Origin: Streptomyces sp. Root431
Lineage (GTDB): Bacteria > Actinomycetota > Actinomycetes > Streptomycetales > Streptomycetaceae
Assembly (NCBI RefSeq): GCF_001426585.1
Contig: NZ_LMEI01000007.1
Span: forward strand, 436,227 to 500,226
Direction of reading: 5' to 3'
Length of the DNA: 64,000 nt
A program made the translations under genes and the position numbers. Shown here piece after piece: positions 47,824 to 57,485 of the stretch (its first letter is position 1; the number at the start of each line of letters is the position of its first letter). The notes beneath the pieces were generated by a model. That model was not told where the DNA came from, made no database searches, and saw only the letters and a list, made by a program, of their open reading frames with translations.

Positions 47824-48792
47824 TCAGGCTCCCTCGGAGGTCGAGCCCCACCGGGGGCCGGGCGCCGGTGCGGCGCCGTGTACGTCGGTGCCGTGCGCGT
47901 GGTACTCCACCGCACCTGCCGTCATCTGCATGAACGCTTCCTCGAGGGAGGCGCGCTGCGAGCTCAGCTCGTGCAGCACGAGCCCGTTCTCCGCCGCCAG
48001 CTCGCCCAGCTTCTCGGTCGTCGCCCCGTCCACCTCAAGGGTTCCGTTTCCCGCCTCGACCGCGATGAATCCGTTCGCGTGGAGCGCGTCCCGCAGGCGT
48101 TCCTGCTGCGGAGAACGCATCCGCACATAACTCCTGGAATTCTGCTGGATGAAATCCGCCATCGACGTGTCTGCCAGCAGCTTTCCCTGCCCGATCACGA
48201 TCAGATGATCGGCCGTCAGCGCCATTTCACTCATCAGATGGCTGGAGACGAAGATCGTCCGGCCCTCGCCGGCCAACGACTTCATCAGATTGCGGATCCA
48301 GTGAATTCCCTCGGGGTCCAGACCATTGACGGGTTCGTCGAACATCAGGATCTCGGGATCGCCGAGCAGTGCCGAGGCGATACCGAGCCGCTGGCCCATG
48401 CCGAGGGAGAAGCCCTTCGACTTCTTCGTCGCGACCGGCGTCAGACCCACCAGATCGAGCACCTCGCCCACCCGGCTCCGCGGGATCCGGTTGGACTGCG
48501 CGAGACACAGCAGGTTGTTGTACGCGGAGCGGCCGCCGTTCATCGCCTTGGCGTCCAGCAGCGCGCCGATGTACTTCAGCGGTTCCGCGAGGTCCCGGTA
48601 GTGCTTGCCGTCGATCCGGACCGTACCGCTGGTCGGGTTGTCCAGGTCGAGCATCATCCGCATCGTCGTCGACTTGCCCGCCCCGTTCGGCCCGAGGAAG
48701 CCGGTGACGACGCCCGGCCGGACCTGGAAGGAGAGATGGTCGACCGCTGTCTTCGTCCCGTAGCGCTTGGTCAGGCCCTCAAGCTCGATCAT
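47824..48792 (-). CDS. ABC transporter ATP-binding protein (pair 2)
   Basis: 322 residues. Walker A GPNGAGKSTTM, signature SLGMGQRLGIASALL, Walker B ILMFDEPVNGLDP, H-loop IFVSSHLMSEM. It is strikingly similar to the pair-1 ATPase (identical SFQVRPGVVTGFLGPNG and LTADHLIVIG), indicating a tandem duplication. ATG 48792 has TAGGTT seven bases upstream and may be leaderless. Confidence 0.93.
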   Translation of the reverse strand: MIELEGLTKRYGTKTAVDHLSFQVRPGVVTGFLGPNGAGKSTTMRMMLDLDNPTSGTVRIDGKHYRDLAEPLKYIGALLDAKAMNGGRSAYNNLLCLAQSNRIPRSRVGEVLDLVGLTPVATKKSKGFSLGMGQRLGIASALLGDPEILMFDEPVNGLDPEGIHWIRNLMKSLAGEGRTIFVSSHLMSEMALTADHLIVIGQGKLLADTSMADFIQQNSRSYVRMRSPQQERLRDALHANGFIAVEAGNGTLEVDGATTEKLGELAAENGLVLHELSSQRASLEEAFMQMTAGAVEYHAHGTDVHGAAPAPGPRWGSTSEGA

Positions 48793-48799
48793 GCGTACC

Positions 48800-48805
48800 A
48801 ACCTA
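48800..48805 (-). promoter_or_regulatory. -10 element TAGGTT of ABC pair 2 (possibly leaderless)
   Basis: On the minus strand TAGGTT is followed by seven bases and the ATG at 48792. Confidence 0.5.
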
Positions 48806-48814
48806 AGGGCGCGC

Positions 48815-48844
48815 AAAACCCCCCGCCACCGGAGTGACGGGGGG
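48815..48844 (-). terminator. Rho-independent terminator of filP
   Basis: On the minus strand CCCCCCG / CGGGGGG enclose a 12-base loop and are followed by TTTT, a rare classical intrinsic terminator in this window. Confidence 0.8.
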
Positions 48845-48878
48845 CTGTGAAGCGGGGTGTTGCCGGTGCTTCCGGGCC

Positions 48879-49814
48879 TCAGCGGGACTGCTGGGCCGGG
48901 ACGCCCGCGGCGCGCTCGTCGTCGATCGGGGAGCCGGCCGCCGCGACCGCGGCACCCGTCAGGGTCGCCAGCATCTCTCGGACGTTGGTCAGCTGGGCGT
49001 TGATCGAGTCGCGGCGGTTCGTCAGCGCCGCGAGCTCGCGCTCCGACTCGCTGCGGATCCGGTCGGCCTTCGCGTTCGCGTCGGCCACGATGTCCTCGGC
49101 CTGGCGCTGCGCGGTCTCCACCGTCTGACGGGCCCGGCGCTCCGCGTCCGTACGCAGCTTCTCGGCCTCCAGGCGGAGCTGCTCGGCGCGGTGCTCGATC
49201 TCCGCGAGGCGCTTCTCGGCCTTGGCCTGACGCGAGGCCAGGTCCCGCTCCGACTGCTCGCGGCGCTTCGCCAGGTTGGTCTCGAAGTCCGCGGCGGCCT
49301 GGGCGGCCTTGGCGCGGGTCTCCTCGAAGAGGGCGTCCGCCTCCTCGCGCTTCGACTGCGCGTCCTTCTGCGCCTCGGCACGCAGCGAGTTGGCCTCGCC
49401 CTGCGCCTTCTCGACGATGCGGACGCCCTCGTCCTCGGCCTTCGACTTCCGCTCGGCCGCGAAGGACTCCGCGTCGTTGCGCACCTGCTGGGCGGCCGAC
49501 TCGGCGAGCTCGCGGTGCTGCTCGGCGGCGCGACGGGCCTCCTCGCGCAGGTCCTTCGCCTCCTCCTCGGCGAGCCGGAGGATCTTCTCGACACGGGCAC
49601 CGAGGCCGGCGTACGACGGCTCCGCGTCGGTGACCTGCGCCTGTGCGTTCTGCGTTTCGAGGTGGAGTTCCTCGATGCGCTTCTCCAGGGACGTGATGCG
49701 GGAGAGAGCACTGTCACGGTCGGCGACGAGCTTGGTAATGCGGTCGTCCACCTGACCGCGGTCGTAACCACGCCGCACGAGCTCGAAGCCGAAGGGGGAG
49801 GAAGTGTCGCTCAT
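48879..49814 (-). CDS. filP: Coiled-coil cytoskeletal protein FilP
   Basis: 311 residues. The N-terminus (FGFELVRRGYDRGQVDDRITKLVADRD) is DivIVA-like. The rest is an Ala/Glu/Arg-rich coiled coil (about 30-270) with a short disordered tail. In Streptomyces FilP forms filaments behind the growing hyphal tip, interacts with DivIVA and affects stiffness and polar growth. The family has many paralogues, but position next to scy supports this identity. ATG 49814 follows AGGAA. Confidence 0.92.
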   Translation of the reverse strand: MSDTSSPFGFELVRRGYDRGQVDDRITKLVADRDSALSRITSLEKRIEELHLETQNAQAQVTDAEPSYAGLGARVEKILRLAEEEAKDLREEARRAAEQHRELAESAAQQVRNDAESFAAERKSKAEDEGVRIVEKAQGEANSLRAEAQKDAQSKREEADALFEETRAKAAQAAADFETNLAKRREQSERDLASRQAKAEKRLAEIEHRAEQLRLEAEKLRTDAERRARQTVETAQRQAEDIVADANAKADRIRSESERELAALTNRRDSINAQLTNVREMLATLTGAAVAAAGSPIDDERAAGVPAQQSR

Positions 49815-49928
49815 GGGGTTCCTGTCGAATGAGACCGGTGAGGTGTTAGAGGGAATCCTAGGGGCCGAAGCGGCGTGTCATCGAGCGTATGCCCGTTTGA
49901 TCTGGAGAATGTCCAGCCTTTCGAGTGG

Positions 49929-52900
49929 CTAGCCGTCCAGGGACTTGCCGCTCGAACGAGTGGCCCCCGTCGACGCACCCGCCTTGAGCCCGTCCTTTGT
50001 CCCCGCCGACGGTGTCTCGAAAGACTCCAACGCCTCCAGTACGTCCTGGACACGGGAGATCTCGGCATTGATGTCCTCACGCCTGCGCACGAGCACCTCC
50101 AGCTCCCGCTTGCCCTCGTCGACGGTCCGCTCGGCCTCGGCCTCCGCTTCGGCCCGCAGCTGCTCGGCCTCCGCCTTGATGCCCTCGGCCTCGGCGACGA
50201 GCGAAGCCTTCTTCTGCTCGGCCTCCTTGAGGAGCGCCTCCGCCTTCCGCACCGCCGCGATGCGGACCTTGCTCGCTTCGGAACTGGCCTCGGAGACGAG
50301 CTCCTTCGCCTTCTCCTCCGCCTCGGCGCGCTGCTCCGTGGCGGCCTTGACCAGCTTGTCGACGCGCTCGCCGGCCGTCTTCATCTGCTCGGCGTTCTCG
50401 CGCCGCGCCCGCTCGTGCAGTTCCTCGATCTCACCCTCGACGCGGGCCCGCAGCTCCTCGGACCGGTCCCTTATGGCCGTCGCGTCGCTGCGCGCCCCGA
50501 CGAGCAGCTCGTCGGCGTCCGTACGGGCCTTCTCCACCAGGGAGTTGCCCTCGACGGTCGCCTCGGCGACGATCCGCTCGGCCTCCTTGCGGGCCGCGCC
50601 GACCATGGTGTCCGCCTGCGTCTCGGCCTCGGTGGTGGCGCGCAGCGCCTCCTCCTGGGCCTTGGCGATGAGCTGGTCCGCCTGCTCGGCCGCGTCCGAA
50701 CGCTTCCGCGCGCCGGCGTCCCTGGCCTCGTCGAGCGTCCGGTCCGCCTCCTCGCGGGCCTCCGACCGCATCTGCTCGGCCGCCGCCTCGGCGTCCGCCC
50801 TGAGCCGCTCCGACTCGTTGCGGATCCGCTCGTCGTCCTGCTGCGCGGCGGCCACCGTCGCCTCTGCCGCGGCCTCCGCCTCGGCCTTGGCCCGCTCGCC
50901 CTCGGCGACGGTCCGGGCGGCCTGCTCGGCGGCCTCCGCCGCGATCCGTTCGGCCTCGGCACGCGCGTCGGCCGTGACCGCGTCGGACAGCTCGCCCGCC
51001 TCGCGGGTGAGCCGCTCGGCCTCGCTCGTCGCCTCCGCGATGAGCGCGTCGGCCTGCTCGGCGGCGTCGGAGCGGCGCTTGTCGGCGGCCTTGCGGGCCT
51101 CGTCGAGGACCTGCTCGCCGTCGGCGAGGGCGGCCGTCCGCAGCGCCTGGGCGTGCGCCTCCCCGTCGATCTTGACCTGCTCGGCCTCGGTACGAAGGCG
51201 CCGCGCGTCCTGCTCGGTCGTCTCCATGAGCTCGATCGCCTCGGCGGTGAGCCGCTCGGCCTCGCTCGTCGCCTCCGCGATGAGCGCGTCGGCCTGCTCG
51301 GCGGCGTCGCTGCGCCGCTTGTCGGCGGCCTTGCGCGCCTCGTCGAGGACCTGCTCGCCGTCGGCGATCGCCGCGGCCCGCAGCGCCTCCGCGTGCGCCT
51401 CCCCGTCGGCCTTGACCTGCTCGGCCTCGGTACGGAGCCGCCGCGCGTCCTGCTCGGCGCTCTCCAGGAGCTCGGCGGCCTCGGTCGTGAGTCGCTCGGC
51501 CTCCGCGAGCGCCTCGGCGGTGACGCGCTCGGCCTCGCTCGTCGCCTCGCCCACGAGGGTGTCGGCCTGCTCGGCGGCGTCGCTGCGCCGCTTGTCGGCG
51601 GCCTTGCGGGCCTCGTCGAGGACCTGCTCGGCCTCGGCGCCGATCCGGTCCGCCTCCGCACGAGCCTCGCCGACCACCGTCTCGGCCTTCTCGGCGGCCT
51701 CCGAACGGATCCGGTTCGCGTCGTCCCGGGCGTCCGCCCGCGTACGGGCCGCGTCCTGCTCCGCCGAGGCGAGCGAGTCCGTCACCTCGGTCCGTACCCG
51801 CTGCGCGTACTCCGCGGTGTCCGCCCGCAGCTTCTCCGACTCGGCGATCGCGTCGCCGACGGTCCGCTCGGCCAGCGCCTTCGCGGCCTCCGACTCCTCC
51901 TGGGCGCGCGCCCGGGTGCGGGAGGCGTCCTCGGACGCCCGCTCCCGCTCCTCGTACGCGTCGGCCCGGACCCGGTCCGCCTCCTCCTGCGCCTCCGTGC
52001 GCGTCCGCTCGGCGGCGTGCTCGGCGGCGCTGCGCAGCCCGGCGATCTCCTCCTCGGCCTGCTCGCGCAGACCGGCCACCGAGTCCCGCACCTCCTGGGC
52101 GGCTCGCGAGGCGGCGGTGACCATCTCGGTCGCCCGCGCGTCCGCCTCCTCGACCAGGCGCTGGGCCTCGGCCTGGGCGTCCTCGACGCGCTTGCGGGCG
52201 GCGGCGAGCAGCTCCTCGGACTGCTCACGGGCGTGCTCGCGCTCCCGGCCGGCCTCGGCGCGGGCCGACTCCAGGGTCGACTCGGCCTCGCGGCGGCGCC
52301 GGTTGGCCTCCTCCTGCGCGGCGGCCAGTGCCTCGGCGGCCTCGGCGGCCACCCGCTCGGCGGCGGCCCCGGCCTCGGCCCGCACCCGGTCGGCGGTCTC
52401 CTGCGCCTCGGACTTCAGGCGCTCGGCCTCCTCGCCGGCCTCCGTGCGGAGCCGTACGGAGGCGGCCTCGGCCTCGGTGCGCGCGGTGGACGCGTCGGCC
52501 GACGCCTCGGCGCGCAGCCGCTCGGCCTCCTGCTCGGCCTGCTCCTGGAGCGTACGGATGCGCTCGGCGGCCTCCGTGCGGAGCCGCTCCGTCTCCTCGG
52601 CGGTCTCGCGCCGGATCCGCTCGCTCTCGGCGCGGGCGTCGGTCAGCTCCTGGCCGGCCGCCGCCACCTTCGTCTCGGCGTCGGTGTGCAGCCGGGTCAG
52701 TTCCTCGGCGGCCTCGGCGCGGCGGGCCTCGGCGGCCCGCTCGGCGTCCGCGCGCAGCCCGGCGGCGGCCTCCTCGGCCGCCTCCTTGACCGACTCCGCC
52801 TGCTCCTCGGCCTCGGCGCGCAGCCGCTCGGCCTCGGCGCGGGTGCGCTCCAGGGTCTCCTCGGCCTGCGCGCGGAGCGTCTGGGCGCGCTCCACGGCCT

Positions 52901-54428
52901 CGGACTTGACCCGCTCGCTCTCGGCGCCGGCCTTGGTGCGGAGCTCCTCGGAGTCCGTACGGGCCTTGGTGAGGAGCTCCTCGGCGGTGCCGGCCGCCTC
53001 CTCGATCTGCTGGAGGGCCTCGCGGCGGGCCTCGCCGCGGATCCGCTCGCCCTCGGCGATGGCCTCGGCGCGCAGCTGCTCGGCCTCGCCGCGCAGCCGG
53101 CGGGCCTCCTCCTGGAGCTCTACCGTCTTGGCGCGGTACTCCTTGGTGTCGTCCTTCGCCGAACCGAGCAGTTCGTCGGCCTGCTCCTCGGCCCGGGTCC
53201 GCAGCCGGTCCATCTCGGCCTCGGCCTCGCGGCGGATCCGCTCGGCCTCCTCGGAGGCCTTGCGGGTGGTCTCGCGGGCGTCGTCGGACGCCTTGGTGAG
53301 GATCTCCTCGGCGTTGCGCGCGGCCTTGGCGAGCGCGGCGGCGGAGTCCTCGGCCACGGCCGTACGGGCCTTCTCGGAGGCCTCCGAGAGCAGCTTCTCG
53401 GCCTCGGCGGTCGCCTCGCGGAGCTTCTCCTCGGCCTCGGCCTTGAGGGTCTCGGCGTCCTTGGTGGCCTCGCCGACGAGCCGGGCGATCTCCGTCTTGG
53501 CGGTGCGGGTGCGCTGCTCGTTGACCGACTCCGCGGAGGCGAGCTGCTTGGCGGCGGCCTCCTTGGCCTCCGTGAGGGCCTTCTCGGCCTCCGCGCGGGC
53601 CTGGCGGAGCTTCTCCTCGGCCTCCTGCATGCGCTGCTCGGCGGCGCGGGAGAGCTCGGTGGCCTGGCGGCGGGCCTGGTCGGTCTCCGCGGTGGTCGTC
53701 GAGCGGAGCTGCTCGGCGTGGCTGGTGGCCTCCTGGGCCTGGCTGGAGGCGGCGCCCAGGAGCCGCTCGGCGTCCTTGCGGGCGCGCAGCAGGATCGCTT
53801 CGGCCTCGGCGCGGGCCGACTCGGCCTCGGCACCGACGCGGCGGCTGGTCTCCTCGGCGAGCCGGGCGGCCTCGGCGCGGGCGGTGGCGAGCGACTGCTC
53901 GGCCTCCGCGCGGGACTCCTCCATCAGGCGGCGGGCCTGGGACTCCGTACGGGCGCGCAGCTGCTCGGCCCAGGCGACGTTCTCGTTGACGTGCGCTTCG
54001 ACGGTCTGGCGGCGCTCGTTGAGCTCCTGGTCAAGCTGCTGACGGCGCTGGACCGCTTCGTTGTGCAGCTCGGCCTGGAGCCGCGACTGGTGCTCGGCGT
54101 GCTCCTGGAGGATGCGCTGCGTCTGGGCGCGGGCCTCGCGCAGCTCGCGCTCGGCGTCCTGCCGGAGCTGCTCGGCCTGCGCCTGCGCGTTGCGCAGCAG
54201 CTGCTCGGCCTGGTAGCCGATGTCCGCGCTGTCGTAGGCGGGACGGGACGCGATGGTGCGGCGCGCCTCGTGGAGCTTGGCACGCAAGACCTCGACCTGG
54301 TATCCGAGGTCCTCGGCGTGCTGGACGGCCTTCTCGCGCTCGGTCTTCAGCCGGTCCATCTCGGCTTCGAACCTGGCGAGATGGTCGTCTTCAGCTCGGT
54401 GGCTCTCCTGGCGTTCGTAGCCCCGCAC
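49929..54428 (-). CDS. scy: Polarity scaffold protein Scy
   Basis: About 1499 residues, almost wholly coiled coil. The N-terminal segment (GYERQESHRAEDDHLARFEAEM) is followed by long Ala/Glu/Arg hendecad and heptad repeats. Scy assembles with DivIVA and FilP in the polarisome, sets growth sites and sequesters ParA. GTG 54428 has GGAAGGA eight bases before it; ATG 54440 is an alternative. I recall about 1326 residues for S. coelicolor Scy, so this copy is probably longer, perhaps through the near-identical internal repeats at 51061-51639. All six frames of this gene are open because of its composition, so antisense frames are not genes. Confidence 0.92.
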   Translation of the reverse strand: MRGYERQESHRAEDDHLARFEAEMDRLKTEREKAVQHAEDLGYQVEVLRAKLHEARRTIASRPAYDSADIGYQAEQLLRNAQAQAEQLRQDAERELREARAQTQRILQEHAEHQSRLQAELHNEAVQRRQQLDQELNERRQTVEAHVNENVAWAEQLRARTESQARRLMEESRAEAEQSLATARAEAARLAEETSRRVGAEAESARAEAEAILLRARKDAERLLGAASSQAQEATSHAEQLRSTTTAETDQARRQATELSRAAEQRMQEAEEKLRQARAEAEKALTEAKEAAAKQLASAESVNEQRTRTAKTEIARLVGEATKDAETLKAEAEEKLREATAEAEKLLSEASEKARTAVAEDSAAALAKAARNAEEILTKASDDARETTRKASEEAERIRREAEAEMDRLRTRAEEQADELLGSAKDDTKEYRAKTVELQEEARRLRGEAEQLRAEAIAEGERIRGEARREALQQIEEAAGTAEELLTKARTDSEELRTKAGAESERVKSEAVERAQTLRAQAEETLERTRAEAERLRAEAEEQAESVKEAAEEAAAGLRADAERAAEARRAEAAEELTRLHTDAETKVAAAGQELTDARAESERIRRETAEETERLRTEAAERIRTLQEQAEQEAERLRAEASADASTARTEAEAASVRLRTEAGEEAERLKSEAQETADRVRAEAGAAAERVAAEAAEALAAAQEEANRRRREAESTLESARAEAGREREHAREQSEELLAAARKRVEDAQAEAQRLVEEADARATEMVTAASRAAQEVRDSVAGLREQAEEEIAGLRSAAEHAAERTRTEAQEEADRVRADAYEERERASEDASRTRARAQEESEAAKALAERTVGDAIAESEKLRADTAEYAQRVRTEVTDSLASAEQDAARTRADARDDANRIRSEAAEKAETVVGEARAEADRIGAEAEQVLDEARKAADKRRSDAAEQADTLVGEATSEAERVTAEALAEAERLTTEAAELLESAEQDARRLRTEAEQVKADGEAHAEALRAAAIADGEQVLDEARKAADKRRSDAAEQADALIAEATSEAERLTAEAIELMETTEQDARRLRTEAEQVKIDGEAHAQALRTAALADGEQVLDEARKAADKRRSDAAEQADALIAEATSEAERLTREAGELSDAVTADARAEAERIAAEAAEQAARTVAEGERAKAEAEAAAEATVAAAQQDDERIRNESERLRADAEAAAEQMRSEAREEADRTLDEARDAGARKRSDAAEQADQLIAKAQEEALRATTEAETQADTMVGAARKEAERIVAEATVEGNSLVEKARTDADELLVGARSDATAIRDRSEELRARVEGEIEELHERARRENAEQMKTAGERVDKLVKAATEQRAEAEEKAKELVSEASSEASKVRIAAVRKAEALLKEAEQKKASLVAEAEGIKAEAEQLRAEAEAEAERTVDEGKRELEVLVRRREDINAEISRVQDVLEALESFETPSAGTKDGLKAGASTGATRSSGKSLDG
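51061..51639. repeat. Near-identical internal repeats in scy
   Basis: Three copies start at 51061, 51301 and 51574 (offsets 240 and 273). Each begins GCGGCGTCG and encodes VLDEARKAADKRRSDAAEQAD. The second is 33 bases longer, exactly one 11-residue hendecad. Confidence 0.85.
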
Positions 54429-54640
54429 TGCGCGGTCCATCCTTCCCCGAGCTCTCCGAGCAGGGGATACCCCAACCCTGTTCGCACTCCAACGAGCACC
54501 GTCCTCACCGACGAGAACGGACCCCCGGGGAATCGTGGCAGATCGGACGACCCCGACATCCCGACTTCGGTGCCACGCAGAGCGGCCCCGACCGGCCCCG
54601 GCCCGGAGTCGCCCACTCTACCGGGCCAGGAATCCGGAGG
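54429..54640 (-). promoter_or_regulatory. scy upstream region
   Basis: 212 bases between the epimerase stop and the scy start. The scy promoter must lie here or upstream; I see no clear hexamer pair. Confidence 0.3.
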
Positions 54641-55093
54641 TCAGTGCTCCGCTGAGGAGTGGTCAGCGGACGGCTTGGCCGAGGTGACCAGTTCCGTCAG
54701 CACACCGTGGCAGTCCTTGGGGTGCAGGAAGGTGATGCGGGAGCCCATCGAGCCGATCCGGGGCTCGTCGTAGAGGACGCGGACGCCCTTCTCGCGGATG
54801 TCCGCGGCATCGCCGTCGACGTCCGCAGTACCGAAGGCGATGTGGTGCACGCCCTCGCCGTTCTTGGCGAGCCACTTGCCCACCGCCGAGTCCTCCCGGG
54901 TCGGCTCCAGGAGCTGGAGGTAGGAGGCCCCACCGTCCGAGGTCTCATTGATCTTGAGCATGGCCTCGCGGACGCCCTGCTCCTCGTTGACCTCGGAGTG
55001 GAAGACCTCGAAACCGTACGTCGCACGGTAGAACTCGACAGTCTTGTCGAGGTCGAAACAGGCGATCCCGATGTGGTCGATTCGCGTCAGCAT
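54641..55093 (-). CDS. mce: Methylmalonyl-CoA epimerase
   Basis: 150 residues, a vicinal oxygen chelate fold. It interconverts the R and S forms of methylmalonyl-CoA before the B12-dependent mutase. Metal ligands fit His in RIDHIGIA, Gln in YLQLLEP, His in GVHHIAFG and Glu in GVLTELV. ATG 55093 follows AGGGGG. It is divergent from the thiolase gene. Confidence 0.95.
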   Translation of the reverse strand: MLTRIDHIGIACFDLDKTVEFYRATYGFEVFHSEVNEEQGVREAMLKINETSDGGASYLQLLEPTREDSAVGKWLAKNGEGVHHIAFGTADVDGDAADIREKGVRVLYDEPRIGSMGSRITFLHPKDCHGVLTELVTSAKPSADHSSAEH

Positions 55094-55231
55094 GCCCCCT
55101 AGTCCATCGCCAGGAAGGCGGTTACGCAACGTGCGCGCGATCACACCGGCTGGCCGGTGACCGCGCAGCGCGCCCCTCAGTACATTGGCGGTAAACCCTC
55201 GTTCACTCCTCATCCCTAGGGGCCGTGCCTC

Positions 55232-56440
55232 ATGTCTGGAACGACCGGTACCACCTCAGTGATCGTCGCGGGCGCCCGCACGCCCATGGGTCGCCTGCTC
55301 GGCTCGCTCAAGTCCTTCTCGGGCGCGGACCTCGGCGGCTTCGCGATCAAGGCCGCCCTCGACCGTGCGGGCATCGGCGGCGACCAGGTCCAGTACGTGA
55401 TCATGGGCCAGGTGCTCCAGGCGGGCGCCGGGCAGATCCCCGCGCGCCAGGCCGCCGTCAAGGCCGGCATCCCGATGAGCGTCCCGGCCCTCACCATCAA
55501 CAAGGTGTGTCTGTCCGGCCTCGACGCCATCGCGCTCGCCGACCAGCTGATCCGTGCGGGTGAGTTCGACGTGGTCGTCGCCGGCGGCCAGGAGTCGATG
55601 ACCAACGCCCCGCACCTGCTGCCGAAGTCCCGCGAGGGCTACAAGTACGGCGCGATCGAGATGCTCGACGCGATGGCGTACGACGGCCTCACCGACGCCT
55701 TCGAGAACATCGCCATGGGCGAGTCCACGGAGAAGCACAACACCCGCCTGGGCATCAAGCGCCCCGAGCAGGACGAGATCGCCGCCCTCTCGCACCAGCG
55801 CGCCGCCACCGCGCAGAAGAACGGCATCTTCGAGGCCGAGATCACCCCGGTCGAGATCCCGCAGCGCAAGGGCGAGCCGGTCGTCTTCTCCAAGGACGAG
55901 GGCATCCGCGCCGAGACCACCGCCGAGTCCCTCGGCAAGCTCCGCCCGGCCTTCGCCAAGGACGGCACCATCACCGCCGGCACCTCCTCGCAGATCTCGG
56001 ACGGCGCCGCCGCCGTCGTCGTGATGAGCAAGGCCAAGGCCGAGGAGCTGGGCCTGGAGTGGATCGCCGAGATCGGCGCCCACGGCAACGTCGCGGGCCC
56101 GGACAACTCGCTCCAGTCGCAGCCGTCCAACGCGATCCTGCACGCCCTCAAGAAGGAGGGCCTCGGCGTCGAGGACCTCGACCTCATCGAGATCAACGAG
56201 GCCTTCGCCGCGGTCGCCGTCCAGTCAATGAAGGACCTCGGCGTTACCCCCGAGAAGGTGAACGTCAACGGCGGCGCGATCGCCCTGGGCCACCCCATCG
56301 GCATGTCCGGCGCCCGCGTGGTGCTGCACCTCGCCCTGGAGCTCAAGCGGCGCGGCGGCGGCGTCGGCGCGGCGGCCCTCTGCGGCGGCGGCGGCCAGGG
56401 CGACGCGCTGATCGTTCGCGTCCCCGGCAACGGCAAGTAG
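55232..56440 (+). CDS. Acetyl-CoA acetyltransferase (biosynthetic thiolase)
   Basis: 402 residues. It condenses two acetyl-CoA into acetoacetyl-CoA. The nucleophilic cysteine is in [12 protein letters not shown]; the catalytic His is in [17 protein letters not shown] and the second Cys in [15 protein letters not shown]. It lies 25 bases before meaB. Together with the 3-hydroxybutyryl-CoA dehydrogenase it could supply crotonyl-CoA for the ethylmalonyl-CoA pathway. Confidence 0.96.
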   Translation: MSGTTGTTSVIVAGARTPMGRLLGSLKSFSGADLGGFAIKAALDRAGIGGDQVQYVIMGQVLQAGAGQIPARQAAVKAGIPMSVPALTINKVCLSGLDAIALADQLIRAGEFDVVVAGGQESMTNAPHLLPKSREGYKYGAIEMLDAMAYDGLTDAFENIAMGESTEKHNTRLGIKRPEQDEIAALSHQRAATAQKNGIFEAEITPVEIPQRKGEPVVFSKDEGIRAETTAESLGKLRPAFAKDGTITAGTSSQISDGAAAVVVMSKAKAEELGLEWIAEIGAHGNVAGPDNSLQSQPSNAILHALKKEGLGVEDLDLIEINEAFAAVAVQSMKDLGVTPEKVNVNGGAIALGHPIGMSGARVVLHLALELKRRGGGVGAAALCGGGGQGDALIVRVPGNGK

Positions 56441-56465
56441 TCCCGGCCCTTAAGGAGCAGCGCAC

Positions 56466-57422
56466 ATGGTGGACGTCCCCGAACTCGTCGCCCAGGCACG
56501 GGAGGGCCGGCCGCGGGCCGTGGCCCGGCTGATCTCGCTCGTGGAGGGGGCGTCCCCGCAGCTGCGCGAGGTCATGGCGGCGCTCGCGCCGCTGACCGGC
56601 GGCGCCTATGTGGTGGGCCTGACGGGCTCGCCCGGCGTCGGCAAGTCCACGTCGACCTCGGCGCTCGTCACCGCGTACCGGAAGGCGGGCAAGCGGGTCG
56701 GCGTCCTGGCCGTCGACCCGTCCTCGCCGTTCAGCGGGGGCGCGCTGCTCGGCGACCGGGTCCGCATGTCCGAGCACGCCTCCGACCCGGGCGTCTACAT
56801 CCGCTCGATGGCCACCCGCGGCCATCTGGGCGGTCTCGCCTGGTCCGCCCCGCAGGCCATCCGCGTCCTGGACGCGGCCGGCTGCGAGGTGATCCTCGTG
56901 GAGACGGTCGGCGTCGGGCAGTCCGAGGTGGAGATCGCCTCCCAGGCCGACACCTCGGTCGTCCTCCTCGCCCCGGGCATGGGCGACGGGATCCAGGCCG
57001 CGAAGGCGGGCATCCTGGAGATCGGCGACCTGTACGTGGTCAACAAGGCCGACCGGGACGGCGCGGACGCCACCGCCCGCGAGCTCAACCACATGCTGGG
57101 CCTGGGCGAGGCGCGGTCCGCCGGTGACTGGCGGCCGCCGATCGTCAAGACGGTCGCGGCGCGCGGCGAGGGCATCGACGAGGTCGTGGAGGCCCTGGAG
57201 AAGCACCGCGCGTGGATGGAGGAGCACGGGGTGCTCGCGGAGCGCCGCCGGTCCCGTGCGGCGCGCGAGGTCGAGACGATCACCATCACGGCCCTGCGCG
57301 AGCGCATCGGTGATCTGCACGGCGACCGGCGCCTCGACGCCCTCGCAGAGCGGATCGTCGCGGGCGACCTCGACCCGTACGCGGCCTCCGACGAGCTGGT
57401 CGCGAGCCTGACGGGCAACTGA
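56466..57422 (+). CDS. meaB: Methylmalonyl-CoA mutase-associated GTPase MeaB
   Basis: 318 residues. It is the G3E-family GTPase chaperone that protects and reloads adenosylcobalamin mutases. P-loop GLTGSPGVGKSTSTSAL, switch segments VDPSSPFSGGALLGDRVRM and VETVGVGQSEVEIA, and the NKAD base motif are present. The C-terminal helical dimer arm is at about 230-318. It forms an operon with the thiolase and ends at a 14-base hairpin. The mutase itself is not in the window. Confidence 0.96.
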   Translation: MVDVPELVAQAREGRPRAVARLISLVEGASPQLREVMAALAPLTGGAYVVGLTGSPGVGKSTSTSALVTAYRKAGKRVGVLAVDPSSPFSGGALLGDRVRMSEHASDPGVYIRSMATRGHLGGLAWSAPQAIRVLDAAGCEVILVETVGVGQSEVEIASQADTSVVLLAPGMGDGIQAAKAGILEIGDLYVVNKADRDGADATARELNHMLGLGEARSAGDWRPPIVKTVAARGEGIDEVVEALEKHRAWMEEHGVLAERRRSRAAREVETITITALRERIGDLHGDRRLDALAERIVAGDLDPYAASDELVASLTGN

Positions 57423-57438
57423 GTCCCGGAAGACGAGA

Positions 57439-57470
57439 AAGGGCCTCCCCGGCGATCCGGGGAGGCCCTT
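57439..57470. terminator. Bidirectional terminator between meaB and the MarR gene
   Basis: Perfect 14-base stem AAGGGCCTCCCCGG / CCGGGGAGGCCCTT with loop CGAT, followed by TTCC. Confidence 0.88.
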
Positions 57471-57485
57471 CCTCGTACGGGTCGG

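Noticed and set aside
49875..54773. Plus-strand open frame of 1632 codons, and others antisense to scy
   Set aside because: All six frames of the Ala/Glu/Arg coiled-coil gene are open because of its composition. The antisense products are Leu/Gly/Arg- or Ser/Ala-rich without motifs, and the minus frame gives a clear Scy coiled coil.
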